In this document: positions 1-10,804 of the stretch, piece after piece
How positions within the stretch are numbered: the stretch's first letter is position 1
Layout of the letters: every line of letters begins with the position of its first letter
Source of the DNA: Actinomycetes bacterium
Lineage (GTDB): Bacteria; Actinomycetota; Actinomycetes; Actinomycetales; Cellulomonadaceae
Direction: 5' to 3'
Assembly (NCBI GenBank): GCA_023412515.1
Contig: JAEYNO010000041.1
Span: 1-15,772 of the forward strand
Length of the DNA: 15,772 nucleotides
Translations under genes and position numbers: made by a program
The notes under the pieces: generated by a model
Database searches by the model: none
Told to the model about the DNA's origin: nothing
Seen by the model: only the letters and a program-made list of their open reading frames with translations

Positions 1-399
1 CTGCCGGGCCGCCGGGGTGCGCCCCGGTCCGAGCGCGCGCAGCAGGCCGACCGTGCGCAGCACGTCCTCCCACGCGGCGGGCTCCCCCGCCCGCACGTGG
101 TCGAGGCGCTCGAGCAGCTCGTCCTCACGCGCACGGCGCTCGCGCGCCGCCGCAGCGAGCCCGTCGACCACCGCGGCGGGGTCGAGGCCGGGGTCGTCGA
201 GCGCCCGCGCGGTCTCGCGCAGGCTCAGTCCGAGCGCCCGCAGACCCTCGACGTGCAGGAGACGACGCAGGTCGGCGTCCGCGTACTCCCGGTAGCCGGC
301 CCGCGAACGGCCCGTCGGACGCACCAGGCCGACGCGGTCGTAGTGCCGCAGCATGCGCGCGCTCACCCCGGACCGCGCCGCCACCTCACCGATCAGCAC
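1..399 (-). CDS. MerR-family transcriptional regulator, 3' end cut off by the window
   Basis: This is a DNA-binding regulator of the MerR family; 133 codons are visible and the C-terminus lies outside the window. The N-terminus reads VLIGEVAARSGVSARMLRHYD, then GLVRP, a Gly-Tyr-Arg-Glu-Tyr wing (about residues 37-41) and LRRLLHVEGLRALGLSLRE, which is the family's winged helix-turn-helix with its second helix pair (about residues 1-70). A charged helix (about residues 80-100) would be the start of the dimerisation coiled coil. The GTG start at 399 is chosen because a GGGGGAG ribosome site lies about 6 nt upstream and MerR proteins begin directly at the 'IGEVA' strand. The gene overlaps the end of the HEAT-repeat gene by 14 bp, so the two are co-transcribed and probably translationally coupled. 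The effector is unknown because the ligand-binding end is not visible. Family assignment is firm; the role as regulator of its own operon is inferred from the dyad in the promoter upstream. Confidence 0.93.
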   Translation of the reverse strand, partial: MLIGEVAARSGVSARMLRHYDRVGLVRPTGRSRAGYREYADADLRRLLHVEGLRALGLSLRETARALDDPGLDPAAVVDGLAAAARERRAREDELLERLDHVRAGEPAAWEDVLRTVGLLRALGPGRTPAARQ

Positions 400-1081
400 C
401 GGCGGCTCCCCCGCCCGTCGGCGACGCGGCGAGCGCGACGACGCGCCGCGCCTCGGCCACCGCGTCGTCGAACCCCTCGTCCGGATCCTCGGCGAGCCGC
501 CGGGTCGCGAGGGCGTGCGCACGGGCCTCGCCGCGGCGCTCCGCGACGGCGCGCTCCACGGCGTCCGTGCCCGCGTCGCCGAGCGCCAGGAGCGCACGGC
601 TCAGGCTCAGCCGCACGGCGCGGCTCCCCCTGCCGAGCTGCGAGGCGAGCACGCTCGCGAGGGTCGCCCGGTCCTCGTCGGGTGCCAGGACGACCGCCGC
701 GCGCCAGGCCGCACGCGCGACCTCGTCGTCCGGGTCCCGCAGCAGCGCGTCGGTGACCGCGGGCCACGCGCGCGGGTCGCCGATCTTCGACAGGGTGTGC
801 AGCGCCTGGCTGCGGGCCTGCGGCGTCGCGGACCCCAGCTCGCGCACGATCGCGTCGACGGTGAGGTCCGCGCCGTGGCGCACCAGCGCCCACGTGAGCA
901 TCTCCCGCACCTGGAGGTCGGGCTCGACCGCGCAGCGCGCGACGAGCGCCGCCACCTGCCCGCGCGCGGGCCGCGTCCCCGCCGCGAGGGCCGCCCGTAG
1001 CCGGGTCGTGGCCGCCGCTGCGGCCAGCCCTCGGGCGACGTCCTGCTCGGTGCGCGTGCGCGCGTCCTGCTCGTGGTTCAC
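386..1081 (-). CDS. HEAT-repeat protein co-transcribed with merR
   Basis: A 231-residue, probably cytoplasmic protein built from alpha-helical HEAT-type repeats, with no signal peptide or membrane segment. About four units of roughly 30 residues are visible between residues 41 and 170. The clearest are residues 72-101 (ending ARSQALHTLSKIG), 102-133 (DPRAWPAVTDALLRDPDDEV...) and 140-168 (RAVRLSLSRALLALG); each shows two helices and the Asp/Val-Arg pattern of HEAT units. Such repeats bind proteins or other ligands and are not usually catalytic. The start is GTG at 1081, with GGAGG at 1090-1094 spaced 8 nt. An in-frame GTG at 1090 would add three residues but would sit on the ribosome site. It is the first gene of a two-gene unit, overlapping the merR start by 14 bp. 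A plausible role is to modulate or sense for the MerR partner, but nothing in the sequence proves this. The fold is fairly sure; the function is unknown. Confidence 0.85.
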   Translation of the reverse strand: MNHEQDARTRTEQDVARGLAAAAATTRLRAALAAGTRPARGQVAALVARCAVEPDLQVREMLTWALVRHGADLTVDAIVRELGSATPQARSQALHTLSKIGDPRAWPAVTDALLRDPDDEVARAAWRAAVVLAPDEDRATLASVLASQLGRGSRAVRLSLSRALLALGDAGTDAVERAVAERRGEARAHALATRRLAEDPDEGFDDAVAEARRVVALAASPTGGGAAGADR

Positions 1082-1102
1082 CTCGACCACCTCCGACGAC
1101 CC

Positions 1103-1133
1103 ATCGAAGAGCCTGACACGGTGACAAGGTCAA
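1103..1133 (-). promoter_or_regulatory. MerR-type promoter with operator dyad in a 19-bp spacer
   Basis: On the minus strand a perfect-looking -35 box TTGACC (1128-1133) is followed, after a 19-bp spacer, by TTCGAT (1103-1108) as a weak -10. The spacer is largely filled by an inverted repeat centred on 1120: arms GACCTTGTCAC (1121-1131) and GTGTCAGGCTC (1109-1119), matching at 8 of 11 positions. MerR regulators are known to act at promoters with overlong 19-20 bp spacers by binding a dyad between the two boxes and untwisting the DNA. The HEAT gene starts about 20 bp downstream. The dyad and TTGACC are seen directly; use by this MerR is inference. Confidence 0.7.
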
Positions 1134-1168
1134 CGGCCCCCGACGCGCGCACCGGCCGGCACGGGCCG

Positions 1169-1720
1169 TCAGCCGAGCGTGACCTCTGCGGCGGTCGCGG
1201 TGCCCGCGGTGCGACCCGGCGCTGACTGGAAGCCCCAGTACAGGTTCGTGTGCGCCACCACGTCGGCGGGCGGTGGGGCGCCCCAGGGCGTGAGGTCCTC
1301 CGTGGTGTGCGCGTCGCTCACCAGCGTCACGTCGTAGCCGCGCGTGAACGCCCCGTGCAGGGTCGACCGCACGCACGCGTCGGTCTGCGCCCCGGTGACG
1401 ACCAGACGCCCGACGCCGCGGGCTGCGAGCACCTCCTCGAGGTCGGTGGCCTCGAACGCGTCGCCGTAGCGCTTGTGCACGACCGGCTCCGTCTCGGCCA
1501 CCTCGAGCTCCGGCACGACGCGCCACCCGTCGGAGCCGTACTCGATCTCGTCGCTCGAGTGCTGCACCCACACGACCGGGACGCCCCCGGCGCGCGCCCG
1601 GTCGACCAGCCCCCCGATCCGCGCCACGACGCCGTCGCGGTCGTGCGCTCCGGCCACCACGCCCACCTGGACGTCGATCACGAGCAGGGCGGTGGCGGGA
1701 CGGTTCTCGAGCGTCGTCAT
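1169..1720 (-). CDS. Isochorismatase-family cysteine hydrolase
   Basis: A 183-residue cytoplasmic hydrolase of the isochorismatase-like superfamily, whose members cleave amide or vinyl-ether bonds (nicotinamidase, N-carbamoylsarcosine amidase and others). The catalytic triad is visible: Asp16 in LLVIDVQ, Lys83 in VVHKRYGDAF and Cys116 in VTGAQTDACVRST. The strand-turn VPVVWVQH (residues 47-54) and the GYDVTLVSDAHTTED segment after the Cys are also typical. Length is normal for the family. The ATG at 1720 has GGAGG 5 nt upstream. The closest type appears to be the small YecD/YwoC-like 'cysteine hydrolase' group; the metal-binding histidines of true nicotinamidase are not evident, so I do not assign a substrate. 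It ends 88 bp before the HEAT gene and so may be transcribed separately, since that unit has its own promoter. Superfamily is certain; substrate is unknown. Confidence 0.93.
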   Translation of the reverse strand: MTTLENRPATALLVIDVQVGVVAGAHDRDGVVARIGGLVDRARAGGVPVVWVQHSSDEIEYGSDGWRVVPELEVAETEPVVHKRYGDAFEATDLEEVLAARGVGRLVVTGAQTDACVRSTLHGAFTRGYDVTLVSDAHTTEDLTPWGAPPPADVVAHTNLYWGFQSAPGRTAGTATAAEVTLG

Positions 1721-1905
1721 GACGGCCTCCGGGGTGGGCGTGCGGAGCGGCGGAGCAGGACGTGGAGCCGGTCGAGGACCGCGGCACCGCGCCGGGCACG
1801 AGGTCGGTCGACAGCGCCACGGTACGACCGTCCACCGACATCCGTGCGGATCGCGACGCGCGACCCCGGTCCGGGCCGGTCTCGCCGCGGCGGGGCGACG
1901 ATCGG
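1721..1905. other. Intergenic stretch with a small palindrome and a coding-like short frame
   Basis: These 185 bp separate the RDD gene from the cysteine hydrolase gene. A perfect 5-3-5 palindrome, ACGGT-CGT-ACCGT, lies at 1819-1831 and could be an operator. A weak GC-rich hairpin at about 1879-1899 might end RDD transcription. No convincing -35/-10 pair was found. A short minus-strand frame beginning ATG near 1842 reads MSVDGRTVALSTDLVPGAVP before losing protein-like character. Another frame ends in a TGA that overlaps the hydrolase ATG. I do not call either a gene. Confidence 0.3.
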
Positions 1906-2931
1906 TCAGCGGCTCGTCCCCGCGAGGTCCGCGGCCGTGAGCGTGACACGGGCGGTGCATCCGAACCCGCCGGCGTCGGTGTCGACCCGGCCCCGGACGT
2001 CGAGGCCGCCCGGCCCCACCGCGACGTCGTCGACGTCGACGGCCGCCTCCTCGCCGGCGGCCAGCGTGCCGGCCGCCGCGGCGTGCCAGCCCCGCCCCTC
2101 GTCCGCACCGTCGAGCGCCGTGACGTCCGCCGCGACCTCGACCTCGCCGTGGCCCGGCGCCCCGGGCAGAGCGGACCACACCACGCGGACCAGGCCCGCG
2201 GCGTCCGGCAGCTCGCGACGGATCCCCAGCCGCATCTCCCAGGACGTGCTCCGCTGCAGCTCGACGCGCGCGTGCAGCCCCTCGGGCGCGCCGTCCTCGA
2301 GCACGCACGGCACCTGCGCGACCGTGACGGTGCGCCCGCCGCCGCTCTGCACCACCATCGCGAGCAGACCCACGACCCCCAGGGCCGCCGCGACCGCCTG
2401 CGCCACGAGCGTCCGGCGCGGCGCCACGGGCGCCCACGCGGGTGGCCAGGACGCGTCCACGACGACGGTACGGGCCAGCGAGTCGGCGAACGTGCGCCGC
2501 TGCGGGTGCCACACGGGCCTGAGGTAGCCGAGCAGCAGGATCGCGTCGAGCAGGTGCAGCAGCTGCCGCCACACCGTGCGCAGCGCGCCGACGGGACGCC
2601 CGGTCGCGTGGTCGACCACGACCGCGCCGACGGCGCGCTTGCCGATCGTGGCACCCGTCCACGCCTGCAGGCCGAGCTGGACGAGCAGCACCACGGCCAC
2701 GGTCCACGCCGCGGCACCCCCGCGCCCCACCGGGGCCGCGTCCACGGTGCCGTGCCAGGGCGGCAGCCCGGGCCACACCGCCGGGACGCCCGCGCCCGGG
2801 GCGACGAGCCACACGCACAGGCCCAGCAGGCCCGAGTCCATCGCGACCGCCAGCACGCGCGCGAGCCACGACGCGTAGCGCCGCTCGACGACGTCGTCGG
2901 GAGGCGGGCGCAGCGCTGCGGTGGCCGTCAT
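1906..2931 (-). CDS. RDD-family membrane protein with extracytoplasmic C-terminal domain
   Basis: A 341-residue inner-membrane protein. The RDD domain (PF06271 type) spans about residues 17-160: YASWLARVLAVAMDSGLLGL forms the first membrane helix with its conserved Arg and Asp, a second helix lies at 74-92, and GATIGKRAVGAVVVD, then the Arg of TVWRQLLHLLDAILLLGYL and RRTFADSLARTVVV complete the signature. A further helix at about 174-195 is followed by roughly 145 residues rich in beta-strand-forming sequence, probably outside the membrane, with only two cysteines (in QVPCVLED and GGFGCTAR) that could form a disulfide. RDD proteins are poorly understood; some are linked to ion or solute transport. 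The ATG at 2931 is chosen because upstream in-frame sequence would run into the pyk terminator and gene; its ribosome site is weak (GGCGGC). The tail is unusual for the family, and I do not recognise it. Confidence 0.85.
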   Translation of the reverse strand: MTATAALRPPPDDVVERRYASWLARVLAVAMDSGLLGLCVWLVAPGAGVPAVWPGLPPWHGTVDAAPVGRGGAAAWTVAVVLLVQLGLQAWTGATIGKRAVGAVVVDHATGRPVGALRTVWRQLLHLLDAILLLGYLRPVWHPQRRTFADSLARTVVVDASWPPAWAPVAPRRTLVAQAVAAALGVVGLLAMVVQSGGGRTVTVAQVPCVLEDGAPEGLHARVELQRSTSWEMRLGIRRELPDAAGLVRVVWSALPGAPGHGEVEVAADVTALDGADEGRGWHAAAAGTLAAGEEAAVDVDDVAVGPGGLDVRGRVDTDAGGFGCTARVTLTAADLAGTSR

Positions 2932-3021
2932 GCCGCCATGGTGGCAGAGGCGGCGCCGCACCCGCAGCGACGCGGACCCCGTCGACCCGCCGACGGGACC
3001 GCGAGGACGAACGGGGACGAC

Positions 3022-3055
3022 GACGGCCGCCGCCCCGTGCGGGGCGACGGCCGTC
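3022..3055 (-). terminator. Strong hairpin terminator after pyk
   Basis: A near-perfect inverted repeat of 15 bp arms with one mismatch (14 pairs; arms GACGGCCGCCGCCCC and GGGGCGACGGCCGTC) and a 4-nt loop begins 16 bp past the pyk stop codon. There is no T-tract, as is common for actinobacterial terminators. It sits between pyk and the RDD gene, both on the minus strand, so it probably separates the two transcripts. Confidence 0.75.
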
Positions 3056-3070
3056 AGGACGTGCGACGAC

Positions 3071-4507
3071 TCAGGCGATGCGCGTGCGCGCCGCGTCCTC
3101 GTCACCGATCTTGTGCACCACGACCGTGTTGGTCGAGCCGACGACGCCCACGGGCGTGCCCGCGACGACGACGACGTAGTCGCCGACCTCGGCGAGACCG
3201 TTGGCGCGCAGCGTCTGGTCCACCTGGCTGACCATCGAGTCGGTGCTCTCGACCGACGGCACCTGGTAGGTCTGCACGCCCCACGACAGCGAGAGCCGGT
3301 TGCGCACCGACTCCTCGGGCGTGAACGCGAGCAGCGGGATCGACGAGCGCAGGCGCGACATGCGGCGCGCCGAGTCGCCCGACTGCGTGAACGTCACGAG
3401 GTACTTCACGCCGATGCGCTCGCCGATCTCGGCGGCCGCACGCGTGATCGCCCCACCGCGGGTCGACGGCACCGAGCCGAGCGGCGCGATGCGCTCGCGG
3501 CCCAGCTCCTCGGTGCTCTCGATGATCCGCGCCATGGTGCGCACGGCCTCGATCGGGTAGTCGCCGACGCTGGTCTCGCCCGAGAGCATGACCGCGTCCG
3601 CGCCGTCGAGCACCGCGTTGGCGCAGTCCGACGCCTCGGCGCGCGTCGGGCGCGGGCTCGTGATCATCGACTCGAGGACCTGCGTCGCGACGATGACGGG
3701 CTTGGCGTTGCGGCGCGCGAGCTCGACCGCGCGCTTCTGCACGAGCGGCACCTGCTCGAGGGGCAGCTCGACGCCCAGGTCGCCACGGGCGACCATGATG
3801 CCGTCGAAGGCCTGGACGATCTCGCTGAGGTTCTCGACGGCCTGCGGCTTCTCGATCTTGGCGACGACCGGGACGATCCGGCCCTCCTCCTCCATGATCC
3901 GGCGCACGTCGTCGTAGTCGGCCGCGGTGCGGACGAACGACAGGGCGATGAGGTCGGCACCGACGTTGAGGGCCCAGCGCAGGTCCTCCTCGTCCTTGTC
4001 GCTCATCGCGGGGACGGACACCGCGACGCCGGGCAGGTTGAGGCCCTTGTTGTTCGACACCGGGCCGGGGACCTCGACGCGCGTGACGACGTCGTTGCCC
4101 TCGACGGCCGTGACACGCACGAGGACCTTGCCGTCGTCGATGAGGATCGGGTCGCCGGGCTTGACGTCCCCGGGCAGACCCTTGAACGTCGTCGAGACGC
4201 GCTCCTTGGTGCCCTCGACGTCGTCGGTCGTGATGGTGAACACGTCACCGACCGCGAGGTCGTGCTTGCCCTCGACGAACCGCCCGAGGCGGATCTTGGG
4301 GCCCTGGAGGTCGACGAGGACGGCCACCGAGCGGCCCGAGGCCTTCGCCGCGGCGCGCACGTTGTCGTACACGCGCTTGTGCACCTCGGTGTCGCCGTGG
4401 CTGCGGTTCAGGCGCGCGACGTCCATCCCGGCGTCGACGAGGGCCTGGACCTGCTCGGGGGACTCGGTCGCCGGACCGATGGTGCAGACGATCTTGGCTC
4501 TACGCAT
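3071..4507 (-). CDS. pyk: Pyruvate kinase
   Basis: Catalyses the last step of glycolysis, phosphoenolpyruvate plus ADP to pyruvate plus ATP, in the cytoplasm. The 478-residue length is normal for bacterial enzymes. Visible signatures: KIVCTIGPA (5-13), RLNRSHG (32-38, carrying the substrate/K+-site Arg, Asn and Ser), LVDLQGPKIRLG (64-75), the catalytic lysine region VVAKIEKPQAVEN (K217, metal ligand E219), MVARGDLGVE (238-247), TRAEASDCANAVLDGADAVMLSGE (288-311), and a C-terminal domain ending in GTPVGVVGSTN. The B domain (about 70-170) is intact. Residue 35, usually Phe or another hydrophobic residue in LNFSHG-type motifs, is Arg here. The ATG at 4507 lacks a Shine-Dalgarno site; a TANNNT box 6 nt before it suggests a leaderless mRNA. 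It is transcribed alone: hairpins lie both before it (after gltD) and after it. Identification is certain. Confidence 0.98.
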   Translation of the reverse strand: MRRAKIVCTIGPATESPEQVQALVDAGMDVARLNRSHGDTEVHKRVYDNVRAAAKASGRSVAVLVDLQGPKIRLGRFVEGKHDLAVGDVFTITTDDVEGTKERVSTTFKGLPGDVKPGDPILIDDGKVLVRVTAVEGNDVVTRVEVPGPVSNNKGLNLPGVAVSVPAMSDKDEEDLRWALNVGADLIALSFVRTAADYDDVRRIMEEEGRIVPVVAKIEKPQAVENLSEIVQAFDGIMVARGDLGVELPLEQVPLVQKRAVELARRNAKPVIVATQVLESMITSPRPTRAEASDCANAVLDGADAVMLSGETSVGDYPIEAVRTMARIIESTEELGRERIAPLGSVPSTRGGAITRAAAEIGERIGVKYLVTFTQSGDSARRMSRLRSSIPLLAFTPEESVRNRLSLSWGVQTYQVPSVESTDSMVSQVDQTLRANGLAEVGDYVVVVAGTPVGVVGSTNTVVVHKIGDEDAARTRIA

Positions 4508-4513
4508 GTCTCG

Positions 4514-4519
4514 AGACTA
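4514..4519 (-). promoter_or_regulatory. Possible -10 box for leaderless pyk transcript
   Basis: The minus strand reads TAGTCT (TANNNT) ending 6 nt before the pyk ATG, with CATAGT overlapping it. No purine-rich ribosome site lies between it and the start. That spacing is what is seen for leaderless mRNAs in actinobacteria, where transcription begins at the ATG. No convincing -35 box is present upstream. Confidence 0.35.
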
Positions 4520-4565
4520 TGCCTTCCTGGATTTTCGGCCGCGGGCCGGACGTCCCGGTCGGCGG

Positions 4566-4599
4566 ACCCGGCCTGCGGGTACGCCCTTCCCGGGGAGGG
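4566..4599 (-). terminator. Probable terminator region after gltD
   Basis: Two adjacent hairpins lie about 20 bp past the gltD stop. The first reached has arms CCCTTC/GGGAGG type (4584-4599, one G-T pair, short loop); the second has arms ACCCG/CGGGT (4566-4580) with a 5-nt loop. No T-run follows. They fall within the 112-bp gap before pyk, so they fit the end of the gltBD transcript, but the alternative of a pyk promoter-proximal structure cannot be excluded. Confidence 0.45.
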
Positions 4600-4619
4600 T
4601 GGGTCGGGGGGACAGGTGT

Positions 4620-6087
4620 TCAGGGTCGCAGCGCGACGGTGCTCGCCGCCACCGGGGCGGGCAGCTCGGACGTGCCGGACAGGTAGGCGTCGACAGCGGC
4701 GGCGGCGGCGCGCCCCTCGGCGATCGCCCACACCACGAGCGACTGCCCGCGGCCCGCGTCGCCGGCGACGAACACGCCCGGCACGTTGGTCGCGAACTCG
4801 TCGTCGCGCGCGACGGCGCCGCGCGGCGTCACGTCGACGCCGAGCTGACCGGTGAGCCCGTCGGTCTCGGGGCCGGTGAAGCCCATCGCGACGAGCACGA
4901 GGTCGGCGGGCACGTCGCGCTCGGTGCCCGGCGTGGGCTCGCGACGACCGTCCGGGAGGTACTCGGTGGTCGCCAGGCGCAGCGCGCGCACGCGTCCGGC
5001 GTCGTCGCCCTCGCCCGCCAGGAACGCGACGGTCGACGCGAGGTACGCGCGCTCACCGCCCTCCTCGTGCGACGACGAGACCTCGAACAGCACCGGGTCG
5101 GTCGGCCACGGCTGGTTCGCGGGCCGCTCGGTGGGCGGCTGCTTGCCGATCGCGAGCGTGGTGACCGACGCGGCTCCCTGGCGCAGCGCGGTGCCCAGGC
5201 AGTCCGAGCCGGTGTCGCCGCCGCCGATGATGACGACGTGCTTGCCCGTGGCCGTGATCTGGTCGGGCACGTCCTTGCCGGCCGCGACCGCGTTGGCCTG
5301 GTGCAGGTAGTCCATCGCGACGTGCACGCCGTCCAGGTCCGCGCCCGGCACGCGCAGGCGACGCGGCACGGTCGCACCCGTGGCGACGACGATCGCGTCG
5401 TAACGGGCCTGCAGCTGCGCCCACGTGACGTCGCGGCCCACCGCGACGCCCGGGCGGAACCGCGTGCCCTCGGCGCGCATCTGCTCCAGGCGACGGTCGA
5501 TGTGGACCTTCTCGAGCTTGAAGTCCGGCACGCCGTAGCGCAGCAGGCCGCCGATCTCGTCGTCGCGCTCGTACACCGCGACCGTGTGACCGGCGCGGGT
5601 CAGCTGCTGCGCGGCCGCGAGCCCCGCGGGGCCCGAGCCGACGACGGCGACGGTGTGACCCGTGAGCCGCTGCGGCACCTGCGGCGTGACCAGCCCGCGC
5701 GCGAACGCCTCGTCGATGATCGAGACCTCGACGTTCTTGATCGTCACCGGCGGCTGGTTGATGCCCAGCACGCAGCTCGACTCGCACGGCGCCGGGCAGA
5801 TGCGCCCGGTGAACTCCGGGAAGTTGTTGGTCGCGTGCAGGCGGTCGATCGCGTCCGCCCACTGCCCGCGCCACACGAGGTCGTTCCACTCGGGGATGAG
5901 GTTGCCCAGCGGGCAGCCGTTGTGGCAGAACGGCACGCCGCAGTCCATGCAGCGGCCCGCCTGCTCCTTGAGGAACGGCTGGCCCTCCTCGAGGTGGGCG
6001 TGCACGTCCTTCCAGTCGCGCAGGCGCACCTCGACGGGGCGGTTCGGCGGGAGCTCGCGCTCCCGCACCTTCAGGAAACCGCGGGGG

Positions 6088-6095
<8 letters not shown>
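4620..6095 (-). CDS. gltD: Glutamate synthase small (beta) subunit
   Basis: The 491-residue beta subunit of NADPH-dependent glutamate synthase passes electrons from NADPH through FAD and iron-sulfur clusters to the GltB subunit. The N-terminal ferredoxin-like part has the cluster cysteines C49, C52, C57 and C61 (RCMDCGVPFCHNGCP) and C100, C104 and C108 (RICPAPCESSC). The FAD dinucleotide fold has VVGSGPAGLAAAQ (about 151-163) followed by YERDDEIGGLLRYGVP, and the NADPH fold has IIGGGDTGSDC (289-299). A C-terminal GDAGRGQSLVVWAIAEGR closes the FAD site. Length matches the family. The start is GTG at 6095, since GGAGGT lies 5 nt before it inside the gltB end; it overlaps the gltB stop by 8 bp, giving translational coupling and matched subunit output. 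Identification is certain. Confidence 0.97.
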
Positions 6096-10653
<4,558 letters not shown>

Positions 10654-10739
10654 CAGCGCACCGTCCTCACAGTCCCCGGGGGCGGGGCATCGCACGAACA
10701 AGGGGGTACCGGGACGTCGTCGGCCCGTGCAGTGAGGCG

Positions 10740-10745
10740 ACGATA
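10740..10745 (-). promoter_or_regulatory. Possible -10 box upstream of gltB
   Basis: TATCGT (TANNNT) on the minus strand lies 87 bp before the gltB ATG, in the only gap upstream of the gltBD unit. No clear -35 partner is seen at 16-18 bp, where a hairpin occupies the position. This is weak evidence, based on the box alone and its position. Confidence 0.3.
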
Positions 10746-10766
10746 CCGCCCGCAGCGCGGGTCGGT
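10745..10766 (-). terminator. Hairpin between lgt and gltB
   Basis: An inverted repeat with arms ACCG-CCCGC and GCGGG-CGGT (9 pairs, one bulged T, 3-nt loop AGC) begins 39 bp past the lgt stop codon. It could terminate the trpCBA-lgt transcript. It also abuts the candidate gltB -10 box, so it might instead be a regulatory dyad for gltB. No T-run follows. The remainder of the 10654-10804 gap holds no open frame worth calling. Confidence 0.4.
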
Positions 10767-10804
10767 TCCCCACCTCTCACGAGACGGGGCCCGGCCGCCC
10801 GGTG

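Noticed and set aside
1151..1168. Hairpin CGGCC/GGCCG after the cysteine hydrolase stop
   Set aside because: Only five pairs in very GC-rich DNA and no T-run; chance occurrence is likely, so it is not listed as a terminator.
393..2717. Long minus-strand frame of about 770 codons crossing several genes
   Set aside because: It runs out of frame through the RDD, hydrolase and HEAT genes and is Arg/Gly/Ser-rich low-complexity sequence; all three genes are clearly read in other frames.
2932..3105. Upstream extension of the RDD gene by 58 residues
   Set aside because: It would overlap the end of pyk and contain its terminator hairpin, and the added residues are low-complexity; RDD proteins start close to the first membrane helix.
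2921..4855. Plus-strand frame of about 640 codons opposite pyk
   Set aside because: It is the complement-strand shadow of pyruvate kinase, His/Asp/Arg-rich with no motifs.
10654..10773. Upstream ATG for gltB at 10773
   Set aside because: The added 40 residues do not resemble GltB propeptides and contain the hairpin; the ATG at 10653 has a purine-rich ribosome site and leaves a normal short propeptide before Cys29.
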